From Acidobacteriota bacterium (GTDB taxonomy: Bacteria; Pseudomonadota; Alphaproteobacteria; Caulobacterales; Hyphomonadaceae): a stretch of DNA of 64,000 bases. The position numbers and the translations under genes are program-made. Numbering within the stretch: position 1 is the first letter of the stretch; each line of letters opens with the position of its first letter. The notes below the pieces were generated by a model. It ran no database searches. It was given only the letters and a program-made list of their open reading frames with translations, and was not told the DNA's origin. Of this stretch, positions 8,185 to 17,181 are shown piece after piece. Location of the stretch: NCBI GenBank assembly GCA_016712445.1, contig JADJRB010000001.1, positions 1,674,001 through 1,738,000 of the forward strand, in the 5' to 3' direction.

Positions 8185-8748
8185 ATGCTGGTCTACCTGT
8201 TCGGCGCCGGTCTGGTGCTGGTCCTCGTCGGGGTGATCCTCACTTACAACACGCTCGTGCAGAAAGCGCAGATGGCCAGCAATGGCTGGTCGGATATTGA
8301 CGTGCAGCTGAAGCGGCGGGCGAACCTGATCCCGCAGCTCGTGACCACGGTGCAGGGCTATGCCGCGCACGAGCGCGCGCTGTTTGCGGACGTGGCGGAG
8401 AAGCGGGCAAAAGCAATGGCCGCCGGCGACGACCCCGCCAGCCGGGCGGACGCCGAAAGCGCGCTGTCGCAACCGGTGGCCCGGATGATGGCGATTGCGG
8501 AAGATTATCCGGAGCTGAAGGCGAGCGGCAATTTCGCCGATCTCCAGAAGGAACTGTCAGATACAGAGACCAAGATCGAGATGGCCCGACGCTTCTACAA
8601 TGGCGCGGTGCGCGAGCTGAACACGGCCGTGCAGAGCTTTCCGGCGAACCTTTTCGCGGGCCTGTTCGGGTTCAGGGCGCGGAGTTATTTCGAGATCGAC
8701 ATGGCCGACAGGGCCGTGCCGAAAATCGATCTGGGGCGGAGCAGCTGA
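8185..8748 (+). CDS. lemA: LemA family protein
   Basis: A 187-residue protein with one N-terminal membrane helix (about residues 3-22) and a long alpha-helical body facing the periplasm. Family hallmarks are NTLVQKAQMASNGWSDIDVQ, KRRANLIPQLVTTVQG and the C-terminal ARRFYNGAVRELN...FPANLFAGLFGF. LemA proteins are widespread and poorly understood; they often accompany DUF2207/TPM-type membrane proteins. That holds here: the stop overlaps the next ATG by 1 nt (TGATG), so the two are made together. Confidence 0.93.
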   Translation: MLVYLFGAGLVLVLVGVILTYNTLVQKAQMASNGWSDIDVQLKRRANLIPQLVTTVQGYAAHERALFADVAEKRAKAMAAGDDPASRADAESALSQPVARMMAIAEDYPELKASGNFADLQKELSDTETKIEMARRFYNGAVRELNTAVQSFPANLFAGLFGFRARSYFEIDMADRAVPKIDLGRSS

Positions 8749-10457
8749 TGGTGCGCGCGCTGCTTGCGGCCCTTGCGGCCTGCTGCTTCGCGCTGACAGC
8801 GGCGGCGGAAGAGAAGGTCAGCTCCTTCGACGTCGCCATCAGGGTTCAGGCGGACGGGGACATCATAGTTTCGGAGACGCTTGAGGTTTTCTCAGAAGGA
8901 TCGGCGATCCAGCGGGGCATCTTCCGTGACTTGCCACGCTACTATGCCGACGACGCCCACGAAGGCGACAAGTTGCCCTACCAGTACGATGTGAAGCGTG
9001 TGCGGCGCGACGGCGAGCGTGAGCCCTATGAGACCGAGACCGACGGCAATGCCTTCCGTATACGTATCGGCGACCCGGACGTTTACATCACCTATGGCGC
9101 GCATACCTACGAGATCGAGTATGAGGTGAAGAACCAGATCCGGTATTTCGAGGATCACGACGAACTTTATTGGAACGTCACCGGAAACTACTGGCTGCTG
9201 CCGATCGACGAGGCTTCCGTGCGCATCACGCTGCCGGACGGTGCGCGGGTCACCGGGCAGTCGGCCTATACCGGACGGATCGGGGAAGCGGGCAGCGACT
9301 ACACCGCGCGCGAAACGGACGGCGCCTACGAGGTGCGCACGACGCGCGCGCTCGGCTCGCAGGAGGGGCTGACGGTGTCTCTCAGCCTGGCGAAGGGCGT
9401 GATTGCCCCGCCCTCGCTGGGTGACAAGGGGACTCTCTGGTGGTTCCGTCATGGCGCGCTCGCCGTCTTGCTCGCCAGCTTTGCGGGTGTGCTGTTGTTC
9501 CTGTTGAGCAGTTTCCAGAAAGTGGGGCAGGACCCGCCGAAGCCGCCACTGTTCCCGCGCTACGAGCCGCCGAAGGGCTATTCGCCGGCGGCCGCCCACC
9601 ACATCTACTATCGCGGATTCCGGGGACACACCGCGCTCGTGTCCACACTGATGAACATGGGCGTGAAGGGGCTTGTCGACATTGACGCCTCCGACAAGAA
9701 GTCAACCGTCCTGACACGGAAGGCTTCGGACAAGGGCATCCTGGCACCGGAAGATGCCGGGCTCGAATCGAGCCTGTTTTCGGGGAGCGCCTCCCTCAAG
9801 CTCGGCGAGAAGGTCAACGAGGATTTCACCAAGGCCTACCTCGCCTTCCAGCAGGCGGTCGCCAAGAAGTACGGCAAGGATTATTTCCGCTGGAATGTCG
9901 GCTACACCCTTGCTGCCGGCCTGATGACCGCGCTCGCGGTCGCGTTCGCGATCTCGCAGGCCGTGAACTGGACGGGGTGGCACACGCTGATCGTGCTTGC
10001 CTTTGCAGGCGTCAATGGCCTCTTCATGTACCTGATGCCGGCACCGACGCCGAAAGGCCAGGACGTGCGCGCGGAGATCGCCGGCTTCCGGCTGTATCTC
10101 GAGACAGCCGAGAAGCTGCAGATGAATTCCGTGAAGGTCGGCAGCGGCCAGCCGCCACCGATGAGCCTTGAGCGCTACGAGGCCTTCCTGCCCTATGCGA
10201 TGGCGCTGGATGTCGAAAAGCCGTGGACGAAGTATTTCGAGAAGCAGCTGCCCGAGATCGCTGAGCACTACAGTCCGGCGTGGGGCCATTTCGGCAACCG
10301 GTCGTTTGGAAGTGTCGGCGGCATGAACGATGCGATCCTGTCGAGCATGAACACAGGGGTCAGCAGTTCACTGCCGCAGAGCTCGAGTTCGTCAGGCAGC
10401 GGCGGGGGCGGCTCGTCGGGCGGTGGAGGCGGCGGCGGCGGCGGGGGCGGCTGGTAG
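8748..10457 (+). CDS. DUF2207 domain membrane protein with polyglycine tail
   Basis: A 569-residue protein with a signal peptide (1-20) and an extracytoplasmic beta-rich DUF2207 domain (about 22-215) that includes the typical QRGIFRDLPR. A membrane helix lies near 228-252, a cytoplasmic stretch follows, a helix pair sits near 386-430, and the tail is serine/glycine-rich (about 545-569) ending in a run of glycines and a tryptophan. This is the usual architecture of DUF2207 partners of LemA. A cell-envelope role is likely but unproven. It shares 1 nt with lemA and ends 3 nt before the convergent crotonase gene. Confidence 0.9.
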   Translation: MVRALLAALAACCFALTAAAEEKVSSFDVAIRVQADGDIIVSETLEVFSEGSAIQRGIFRDLPRYYADDAHEGDKLPYQYDVKRVRRDGEREPYETETDGNAFRIRIGDPDVYITYGAHTYEIEYEVKNQIRYFEDHDELYWNVTGNYWLLPIDEASVRITLPDGARVTGQSAYTGRIGEAGSDYTARETDGAYEVRTTRALGSQEGLTVSLSLAKGVIAPPSLGDKGTLWWFRHGALAVLLASFAGVLLFLLSSFQKVGQDPPKPPLFPRYEPPKGYSPAAAHHIYYRGFRGHTALVSTLMNMGVKGLVDIDASDKKSTVLTRKASDKGILAPEDAGLESSLFSGSASLKLGEKVNEDFTKAYLAFQQAVAKKYGKDYFRWNVGYTLAAGLMTALAVAFAISQAVNWTGWHTLIVLAFAGVNGLFMYLMPAPTPKGQDVRAEIAGFRLYLETAEKLQMNSVKVGSGQPPPMSLERYEAFLPYAMALDVEKPWTKYFEKQLPEIAEHYSPAWGHFGNRSFGSVGGMNDAILSSMNTGVSSSLPQSSSSSGSGGGGSSGGGGGGGGGGGW

Positions 10458-10460
10458 GCG

Positions 10461-11246
10461 TCAGTCCCCGAATTTTCCGCCGCGTCCCTCTCCGGACGCA
10501 AACCGCGCGGCGCCGTCGCGCGCGCTGCCGGCTCTCAGCACATCGAAGCCGCCTTCAAATTCGGCCGCGAGCGCTTCTTCCTCACTAAGGCTCCATTGCG
10601 CGATGGCCGACAGGCGGTCCTTGCGCAGGCAAAGTTGCGGAAATGCGGCGATGTCGCGCGCGAGTTCCAGCGCGCGGGGCAGGGCGGTTTCCTCCGTCGT
10701 CAGATAATTGGCGAGGCCGATGGCGTGCGCTTCGCCCGGGCCGACTTCGCGGCCAGTGAGGATCAGGTCCATCGCGCGCGAGGCGCCGATCAGGCGAGGC
10801 AGGCGCACGGTGCCGCCATCGATCAGCGGCACACCGAAGCGGCGGCAGAACACGCCGAAACGGGCGGAGGACGAGGCGACCCGGAGGTCGCACCAGAGCG
10901 CGAGTTCAAGCCCGCCTGCGACGGCATATCCGTCGACCGCAGCGATCACAGGTTTGGAAAGCTGCAAGCGCGAGGGACCCATCGGGCCGAGATCGCCGCC
11001 GGTATGGGTGGGATTGCCCTTGCCTGTGGCGACGGCTTTGAGATCTGCACCTGCGCAGAAGTTTCCGCCTTCGCCCGTGAGGATGGCGACGGAAAGCGCC
11101 TCGTCAGCGTCGAAGGCCTTGAAGGCGCCGTAGAGCGCGAGGGCCGTGTCATGATCGACCGCGTTGCGCGCGGCCGGGCGGGCAATCGACACAATGAAGA
11201 TGTTGCCCTCCGTCCTTGTACGGATGGGGGAAGGGGATGTGCTCAT
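10461..11246 (-). CDS. Enoyl-CoA hydratase/isomerase (crotonase) family protein
   Basis: A 261-residue crotonase. The first oxyanion-hole segment is NFCAGADLKAV, the second is AVAGGLELALWCDLRVA, and VPLIDGGTVRLPRLIG occupies the region of the second catalytic acid. In this subgroup one of the two glutamates of true hydratases is replaced, so hydration of enoyl-CoA is likely but not certain. The start at 11246 is preceded by GAGG; upstream in-frame codons overlap the neighbouring gene and were rejected. It follows the alpha/beta hydrolase by 17 nt on the same strand, suggesting a two-gene acyl-degradation operon. Confidence 0.85.
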   Translation of the reverse strand: MSTSPSPIRTRTEGNIFIVSIARPAARNAVDHDTALALYGAFKAFDADEALSVAILTGEGGNFCAGADLKAVATGKGNPTHTGGDLGPMGPSRLQLSKPVIAAVDGYAVAGGLELALWCDLRVASSSARFGVFCRRFGVPLIDGGTVRLPRLIGASRAMDLILTGREVGPGEAHAIGLANYLTTEETALPRALELARDIAAFPQLCLRKDRLSAIAQWSLSEEEALAAEFEGGFDVLRAGSARDGAARFASGEGRGGKFGD

Positions 11247-11263
11247 GGGAACGTCCTCGCCAC

Positions 11264-12166
11264 TCAGCGCGGCGCGTTGCGCCCGAGGAAGGGCACGATA
11301 CGGTTCAGCAGGACCGGGACAACGGCCTCCGGGAAATCGTGACCCCACTTGTCGATGATCTCGATTTCGGCGCCGGAGATACGCCGGGCGATGTCTTCGC
11401 CCGCCGCAGGCCGGATGAGCGTGTCGGCAGCGCCGTGCAGCACCAGGGTCGGCATGCCCAACGTTGCGAGCCGGTCGTGCCAGCGCGGCTGGGCGAGAAT
11501 GGCCGCATACTGACGGGCAACGCCCCCCGGCCGGTCGGAACGCGCCATGGCGGCCACGGCACTTGCGCGGATGTCATCATCGGAATTCCGGATATCCGGG
11601 TGCGATCCGTAGACGGCGCGTCCCTGGACCGCGATCTCGGCAATCGCCTCCGGCGTCCGCTTGGCGGGAACGGCGGTCAGGGCGGCTGCAGCTTCCGGCG
11701 AGGAGGGCGGCAAGGACGGGTCACCGGAGGTCGTCATCACCGGGATCAGCGTGCGCACGCGCTCCGGATGGTTCAGGGCCATCAGCTGTACGATCATGCC
11801 GCCCATAGAGGCGCCCATGATGTCGGCCTTGTCCGCGCCGAGCGCGGTGATGAGGGCGGCGGCATCGGCGGCCATGTCTTCGAGGAGGTAGGGCACCTTG
11901 GCGTGCATCGGCTCGCCGGCGGCGATGCCTTTCACGATGTCGCGCGGCGAGGGCGCCGTCTTGCCGGCAAATTCCGTCGAGAGGCCGATATCCCGGTTGT
12001 CGAACACGACAACCCGGCGGCCAGCGTCGGCAAGGCCTTCCGCGAGGCTTTCAGGCCAGGCCGTCATCTGGGCCGAGAAGCCCATGACCAGCAGCATCAA
12101 CGGATCGTCCTTCGATCCGTATTCCCTGTATTCGATCTCGATGCCGTTGGCCGCGATCCGTGCCAT
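11264..12166 (-). CDS. Alpha/beta hydrolase
   Basis: A 300-residue alpha/beta hydrolase. The nucleophile elbow is GASMGG (Ser about residue 119), the oxyanion region is LLVMGFSAQMTAWP, the acid lies after VLHGAADTLI, and the histidine is in WGHDFPE near residue 277. It resembles enol-lactonase and proline-iminopeptidase-like esterases; the substrate is not predictable. It is the first gene of a pair with the downstream crotonase (17 nt gap), so an acyl-CoA or ester catabolic role fits. Confidence 0.85.
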   Translation of the reverse strand: MARIAANGIEIEYREYGSKDDPLMLLVMGFSAQMTAWPESLAEGLADAGRRVVVFDNRDIGLSTEFAGKTAPSPRDIVKGIAAGEPMHAKVPYLLEDMAADAAALITALGADKADIMGASMGGMIVQLMALNHPERVRTLIPVMTTSGDPSLPPSSPEAAAALTAVPAKRTPEAIAEIAVQGRAVYGSHPDIRNSDDDIRASAVAAMARSDRPGGVARQYAAILAQPRWHDRLATLGMPTLVLHGAADTLIRPAAGEDIARRISGAEIEIIDKWGHDFPEAVVPVLLNRIVPFLGRNAPR

Positions 12167-12215
12167 GTGTAGTCCTCCCGTCGCTTTTCTGTGGTGTCGC
12201 GAAGAAGGACAGGAC

Positions 12216-13397
12216 CTAGCGGCTCAATTCCTTCATCGCCTCGTCGAGCCCGCCCAGTGTCATTTCGAACATGCGGTGCTCCCCGATCAGTTCACGGATG
12301 AGCTTGATCGAGCCGGTATATTCCCAGGCGCCTTCCTTGGTCGGGTTCAGCCAGACGAAGTGAGGGTAGCGTTCAACGAAGCGCTGGATCCAGAGGCCGC
12401 CGGCCTCTTCGTTCCAGTGCTCGACCGAGCCGCCCGGATAGGTGATCTCGTAGGGGCTCATCGTGGCGTCGCCGACGACGATGACCTTGTACTCCGACGG
12501 ATACTTGTTGAGCACATCCCAGGTCGGGATGCGGGCATTCATCCGGCGGCGGTTGTCCTTCCAGAGGCCCTCATAGGGGCAGTTGTGGAAGTAGTAGTAT
12601 TCGAGGTTCTTGATCTCGGATTTCGCGGCGGAGAACAGCTCCTCCATGATCCGCACATAGGGGTCCATCGAGCCGCCGACATCCAGCAACAGGAGCACGG
12701 AAACGGTGTTGCGCTTCTCGGCGCGCATCTCGATGTCGAGATAGCCCTTGCGGGCCGTGTTGCGGATGGTCTGGTCAAGGTCCAGCTCGTCCTGCGCGCC
12801 CTTGCGGGCCCATTTGCGCAGGCGCTTCATGGCGACCTTGATGTTCCGTGTACCGAGTTCGACCTTGTCGTCGTAATTCTTGAACTCGCGCTTGTCCCAG
12901 ACCTTCACGGCCTTGCGGTGGCGGGATTTCTCCTGCCCGATGCGCACGCCTTCCGGATTGTAGCCATTGGCGCCGAAAGGCGAGGTGCCGCCGGTGCCGA
13001 TCATCTTGTTGCCGCCTTCGTGGCGCTTCTTCTGTTCCTCAAGCCGCTGTTTCAGCGTCTCCATGAGCTTCTCGAAGCCGCCCATGGCCTCGATCTCGGC
13101 CATCTCTTCCGGCGTCAGGAATTTCTCGCTCATCTTGCGGAGCCATTCTTCCGGCAGGTCCTTCACGTTCACCGCATCTGCGAGCGTGTCGAGGCCCTTG
13201 AAGACATGGCTGAAAACGCGGTCGAACTTGTCGATGTTGCGCTCGTCCTTCACCAGCGCGGCGCGCGAGAGATAGTAGAAATCCTCGACGTCCATCGCGA
13301 TGACCTGCTTGTCCATCGCCTCCATGAGGGTCAGGTATTCTTTCAGCGTCACCGGGACTTTTGCTTCGCGCAGTTCGTTGAAGAAATTCAGGAACAT
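12216..13397 (-). CDS. CoxE-like VWA domain protein
   Basis: A 393-residue protein of the CoxE-like VWA family. The N-terminal half is helical and charged; the VWA domain begins near residue 230 with a MIDAS motif DVGGSM at 239-244, followed by IVVGDATMSPYEI, a family hallmark. Such proteins act with MoxR AAA+ ATPases to assemble or activate metalloenzymes. A matching MoxR gene lies 2.5 kb away on the same strand (15891-16772), separated by three unrelated genes. The start is placed at 13397 (MFLNFFNELREAK), where family similarity begins. Confidence 0.87.
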   Translation of the reverse strand: MFLNFFNELREAKVPVTLKEYLTLMEAMDKQVIAMDVEDFYYLSRAALVKDERNIDKFDRVFSHVFKGLDTLADAVNVKDLPEEWLRKMSEKFLTPEEMAEIEAMGGFEKLMETLKQRLEEQKKRHEGGNKMIGTGGTSPFGANGYNPEGVRIGQEKSRHRKAVKVWDKREFKNYDDKVELGTRNIKVAMKRLRKWARKGAQDELDLDQTIRNTARKGYLDIEMRAEKRNTVSVLLLLDVGGSMDPYVRIMEELFSAAKSEIKNLEYYYFHNCPYEGLWKDNRRRMNARIPTWDVLNKYPSEYKVIVVGDATMSPYEITYPGGSVEHWNEEAGGLWIQRFVERYPHFVWLNPTKEGAWEYTGSIKLIRELIGEHRMFEMTLGGLDEAMKELSR

Positions 13398-13517
13398 CGG
13401 CCATATCCGTACTGTTTCGGAATTGAGGATAGCGCGCATGGGACGCGCTGTCCAAGCTGACGTAGCGAAAACTGACCGGTCATGCTGCATTCACCGGCGC
13501 CGGGCTAGGGAGCCGGC

Positions 13518-14294
13518 ATGAAGCGAGCGGCAATCCTCCTCCTGATGACGGCCATGAGCCTCGGCGCGCCGGCGCTGGCGAAACCGGCCCAGCCTCTGGC
13601 AACCGCGTGCCTGCCGGCCGGCGAAGCGGCCTGCCTGCTGGACGCCGCCTGGACATCGGCCTTGCTGCTGCCGCCCGAGAAACTGGAGCGGGTGAAGCCG
13701 CTGTTCGCGCCGCTGGCCTTGCAGCTTAAGGACAAGGCAGCGCGGGCGAGCTGGGACCGTCGGCTCGGCGATGTGCCGGTCGACATGGCCGAAGAGGATT
13801 ACGTACGCCGCACCGCCGAGACGGCCGTGCGTGAATATGGATGGGAAGGTTTCCTGCAGCGCGCCCGTGAAGGCGCCGCGCCGCTGCAGATGGGCCGGCC
13901 GGAGATCATGGCGGCAGCGGCCGAGTTCGCGCCGGACAGCAAGCAGCGGGCGCGGCTGATCGAGCTGATGTTCGCGCTGGCGGGCACGCCGGACGGCCGG
14001 CAGGTCAGCGGCATCCGCCTCGACGCCTTCGAGCGCGCCGATTTCGGTCATGTGCTGGCGGAGAGGATGATGCGAGACTGCAAACTCGCCGGTTTCGACC
14101 GCGCCGTGGCGCTGACGGCGGCGCCCGACGCGCTGCGCTACAAGCTCTGGCGCGCGCGCATCACCGGCAATGCCGGGGCGTTGGCGCAGGATATCCGCGC
14201 CGGTGACGCCGCCGGCGACACCAGCCATGTGCGCCAGGCGCTGGAGGGCATCGCGCCCCTGGTGTCGCTCGGCTATTGCACGAAACAGGCGTAA
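13518..14294 (+). CDS. Exported protein of unknown function
   Basis: A 258-residue protein with a clear signal peptide (1-21, cleavage after ALA). The mature part is almost entirely helical and rich in Ala, Arg and Leu, with repeated 30-40 residue helix pairs that recall TPR/HEAT-like solenoids, though no consensus repeat is evident. Cys32, Cys40 and two later cysteines could form disulfides. It lies divergent from the CoxE-like gene and 39 nt before the DUF2270 gene. No function is proposed. Confidence 0.6.
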   Translation: MKRAAILLLMTAMSLGAPALAKPAQPLATACLPAGEAACLLDAAWTSALLLPPEKLERVKPLFAPLALQLKDKAARASWDRRLGDVPVDMAEEDYVRRTAETAVREYGWEGFLQRAREGAAPLQMGRPEIMAAAAEFAPDSKQRARLIELMFALAGTPDGRQVSGIRLDAFERADFGHVLAERMMRDCKLAGFDRAVALTAAPDALRYKLWRARITGNAGALAQDIRAGDAAGDTSHVRQALEGIAPLVSLGYCTKQA

Positions 14295-14333
14295 AGCCTT
14301 TCCCGCCCGCCATCTTTGAGTCATAGCGGATAC

Positions 14334-15086
14334 ATGGACACGCTCGATGAAACCGATGCGGACATGGTTCCCCTGCCAGCCGAAGGCCAGTGCGGCCCGG
14401 CTGAAGTGACGGCGCTGTCACACCTCTACCGGGCCGAAGTCTACCGCTCGACGGTCTGGCGCCAGCGGCTGGACCAGACGACCAACTGGGCGGTGATCTC
14501 GACAGGCATCGGCCTCTCGGTTGCCTTTGCGAACGAGCGCGCCTCGCCGTTCCCGATCGTGCTGGTGGGCATGCTGTGCATCGTCTTCCTGATGCTGGAG
14601 GCGCGCCGTTATCGCTTCTTCTATGTCTGGCGCTTCAGGGCGCGCGTGATGGAAATCGCCTTCATGGTGCCGATCCTGCGCGGGGAGGGCGCTAAGATCC
14701 AGCTCGACCGCGGCACGGCGCTGTCGGACGATTACGAGAAGCCGCAATACCGCATCTCGATGATCCGCTGCGTCGGCCGTCGCCTGCGGCGCAACTACGG
14801 CTATATCTTTGCGATCCTCGGCGCGGCCTACTTTGCGAAGATCGCGATTCACCCGGTCGATGTCACCTCGTGGGACCACTTCATGCGCCGCGCGCATATC
14901 GGGCCGATCCCCGGCTGGCTGTCGATCGCGGCAGGTCTCGGCTTCCACGCCGCCTGGGGCTTCATCGCCTGGAAGACCTGGTGGGACGAGCGCACCGACA
15001 AGACGAAGATGGCCGACTTCCTGAAGAGCCGCGACGACGTGAACTACGGCCAGGCCGTCAACCCGCACGAGACGGCGCTGGGGTAG
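14334..15086 (+). CDS. DUF2270 integral membrane protein
   Basis: A 250-residue protein. It opens with a soluble stretch containing HLYRAEVYRSTVWRQRLDQT, then two close helices (NWAVISTGIGLSVAF and IVLVGMLCIVFLML), a cytoplasmic loop with ARRYRFFYVWRFRARVMEI, and two further helices. These are features of DUF2270, a family of predicted membrane proteins without known role. The ATG at 14334 is chosen; a TTG 18 nt upstream is also in frame. Confidence 0.8.
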   Translation: MDTLDETDADMVPLPAEGQCGPAEVTALSHLYRAEVYRSTVWRQRLDQTTNWAVISTGIGLSVAFANERASPFPIVLVGMLCIVFLMLEARRYRFFYVWRFRARVMEIAFMVPILRGEGAKIQLDRGTALSDDYEKPQYRISMIRCVGRRLRRNYGYIFAILGAAYFAKIAIHPVDVTSWDHFMRRAHIGPIPGWLSIAAGLGFHAAWGFIAWKTWWDERTDKTKMADFLKSRDDVNYGQAVNPHETALG

Positions 15087-15093
15087 TCCGGGC

Positions 15094-15840
15094 TCAGATC
15101 GTGTTGCCGGAGCCCGGCTTGTTTGCTTTAGCAAGGCTCTGGATCGCGTCCTGCTGTCCCATGGAAGATGCAACGATGAAGGCTTCGTCGCGGGAAGATT
15201 CCGACGCCGGATACGTAAACCGCAGTTTCATCCGCCAGCCTGAGATCTGTTTGATCAGGACGCCGGACTTCATCGCCACGCCATTGCTGTCTGTGTAGCC
15301 GATTACGCCGTAGGCAAAAGCGCCGGGCGGCGGTGCGTTTTCGAAGGTCTCGATTGTTGCGGGCGTGTGCACGGGATGCCGGCCTTTCACCACTTGCTCC
15401 ATCACCAAGTCCACCTCATCCGCGACCGTGCCGCCATTGCGGTAGGCGTAGAACGACATCAGCGAGTCGCCCTGCAAGTAGGTGCAGCCAACATTCTGTC
15501 CGTCGCTCTCGTAGATGTGTGCATCCGTGCGCGAAAACCCCGTCCATTCGGCTGGGCACATAAGACCTGACTGGACGTGAGTGAGGTTGCCAGCATCGTC
15601 GGCTTTCAAGATCTCGGCATCCGAAAGTGCTGCGGCCGGCTCTTTCGGTGGCAGCGTCTTGTTCATCATGTCGACGATGGCTTTCGCCTCGGGCGAAGCG
15701 TTGGCGTCTGTGCTGTAAAGCCCGGTGTCCGAGTTTACATAAATCGTGACGTCCTCACTCTCCGGAGTGGACGCGCAGGCGGCGCAGACCAGAGCGAGTG
15801 CCCCGGATGCCAATGCCAGTCTAAGGTTTCGGTAGCGCAT
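15094..15840 (-). CDS. Putative lipoprotein, unknown function
   Basis: A 248-residue protein with an N-terminal signal that ends in an imperfect lipobox (VCAAC, then STPE), so it is probably lipid-anchored. The mature part alternates strands and helices and carries three further cysteines, two of them near residues 131 and 151. No family was recognised. The start is the ATG at 15840, with GGAG at proper distance; a GTG three bases upstream is also possible. It converges on DUF2270 with a 7 nt gap. Confidence 0.6.
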   Translation of the reverse strand: MRYRNLRLALASGALALVCAACASTPESEDVTIYVNSDTGLYSTDANASPEAKAIVDMMNKTLPPKEPAAALSDAEILKADDAGNLTHVQSGLMCPAEWTGFSRTDAHIYESDGQNVGCTYLQGDSLMSFYAYRNGGTVADEVDLVMEQVVKGRHPVHTPATIETFENAPPPGAFAYGVIGYTDSNGVAMKSGVLIKQISGWRMKLRFTYPASESSRDEAFIVASSMGQQDAIQSLAKANKPGSGNTI

Positions 15841-15890
15841 CACGGGTCTCCTGCTTTCTCTCCGAGATTGCAGGAGCCGCGATCAAGTGT

Positions 15891-16772
15891 CTAGCCCGCC
15901 GGGCCGCGCCGTCCGCCGCCCGAATTTCCGCCGTCCGTGCGGCGGGAGAGGAAGGCGAGGCGTTCGAACAGGGCAACGTCCTGTTCGTTCTTGAGCAGGG
16001 CGCCGTGAAGGGGCGGGGTCAGCGCTTCGGGGTTCTTCTCGCGCATCGTCTCGAGGTCGATGTCCTCGTTCATCAAGAGCTTCAGCCAGTCGAGCAATTC
16101 GGAGGTCGAAGGCTTCTTCTTCACGCCCGGCAGTTCGCGCATGGCGTAGAAAGTCGAGAGCGCATCGCCGACAAGCTTCTTCTTGATGCCGGGGAAGTGG
16201 ACGTCGATAATGGCGCGCATCGTCGGCTCGTCCGGGAACTTGATGAAGTGGAAGAAGCAGCGGCGCAGGAAAGCGTCCGGCAATTCTTTCTCGTTGTTGG
16301 AGGTGATGATGACGATCGGGCGGACCTTCGCCTTCACGACCTCATTGGTCTCGTAGACATAGAACTCCATCCGGTCGAGTTCCTGCAGGAGGTCGTTCGG
16401 GAATTCGATGTCGGCCTTGTCGATCTCGTCGATCAGCAGCACGGGGCGCTTCTTCGAGGTGAAGGCCTCCCAGAGCTTGCCCTTCTTGATGTAGTTCTTG
16501 ACGTCCTTGGCGCGCTCTTCGCCCATCTGGCCGTCGCGGAGACGCGAGACCGCGTCATACTCGTAGAGGCCCTGGTTGGCCTTGGTGGTCGACTTGATGT
16601 GCCACTCGATCAGCTCGAGGCCGAGAGACTTCGCAACTTCGATCGCCAGCACGGTCTTGCCGGTGCCCGGCTCGCCCTTGACCAGGAGCGGACGCTCCAG
16701 CGAGATCGCCGCGTTGACGGCCACCCGCAGGTCGTCTGTTGCCACATAATTGCTGGTTCCTTCGAAGCGCAT
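15891..16772 (-). CDS. MoxR family AAA+ ATPase
   Basis: A 293-residue AAA+ protein with Walker A GEPGTGKT (33-40), Walker B VLLIDEIDK, sensor-1 IVIITSNNEKELPDAFLRRC with the arginine finger, and a C-terminal lid. It is the MoxR subgroup that pairs with CoxE-type VWA proteins as metal-insertion or remodelling chaperones. Its probable partner is the VWA gene at 12216-13397 on the same strand. The last ten residues are Gly/Arg-rich. The start has GAGGG upstream. Confidence 0.92.
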   Translation of the reverse strand: MRFEGTSNYVATDDLRVAVNAAISLERPLLVKGEPGTGKTVLAIEVAKSLGLELIEWHIKSTTKANQGLYEYDAVSRLRDGQMGEERAKDVKNYIKKGKLWEAFTSKKRPVLLIDEIDKADIEFPNDLLQELDRMEFYVYETNEVVKAKVRPIVIITSNNEKELPDAFLRRCFFHFIKFPDEPTMRAIIDVHFPGIKKKLVGDALSTFYAMRELPGVKKKPSTSELLDWLKLLMNEDIDLETMREKNPEALTPPLHGALLKNEQDVALFERLAFLSRRTDGGNSGGGRRGPAG

Positions 16773-17181
16773 CGGCCCTGATCCCTCTGAAATCTTACCG
16801 CTTCACCATAAAGCCCGCCCGCCACCGGGCAAGCGCTGACCTATAGGAAAGCGCTGCAATGCAACATCGAATTCACTTAAGGGAAGGGGGTGATTGTGGT
16901 AAACAGGAATGGCCATGCGCTGCGCCACAGAGGCTCAAGCTTCAGACACGCGCCGCACCTTCCCCGATCGATCCGGCTTCATGTCGGGGTGCCCGGGATT
17001 GTGCAGGACTTATGATCCAACGCCCTCCTGAGACGGGCGCATGGCAGCCTCCCCGGCCCCTGCTTTCGATGCCCGCGGATGGTTCCCGCGGGGGCCCTTC
17101 GGGTTGGTAAATTGATGGCAATCAAGCGTTAACGCCTGTGTGCGAACTTGGATCAGTCCGCAGGACGAGGTTCAGCGCAGT
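16773..17181. other. 409-bp intergenic region upstream of moxR-like and flbT
   Basis: This gap lies between divergent moxR-like and flbT genes and must hold both promoters. No convincing ORF is present. A GC hairpin (CCGCGG, six-to-seven-base loop, CCGCGG) lies near 17074-17092 and a GTTAAC half-site near 17128-17134. No sigma-54 consensus with correct GG-N10-GC spacing was found, although flagellar genes often use one. No tRNA-like sequence was seen. Confidence 0.5.

Noticed and set aside
11898..13460. 520-codon plus-strand frame opposite the VWA gene
   Set aside because: Antisense to the CoxE-like protein with an intact MIDAS motif.
16859..17110. 83-codon frame upstream of flbT
   Set aside because: Low-complexity Pro/Arg content, no ribosome site, and it spans the expected promoter region.
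16980..17181. Sigma-54 type promoter before flbT
   Set aside because: TGGCAG and TGC elements occur but not with GG-N10-GC spacing.
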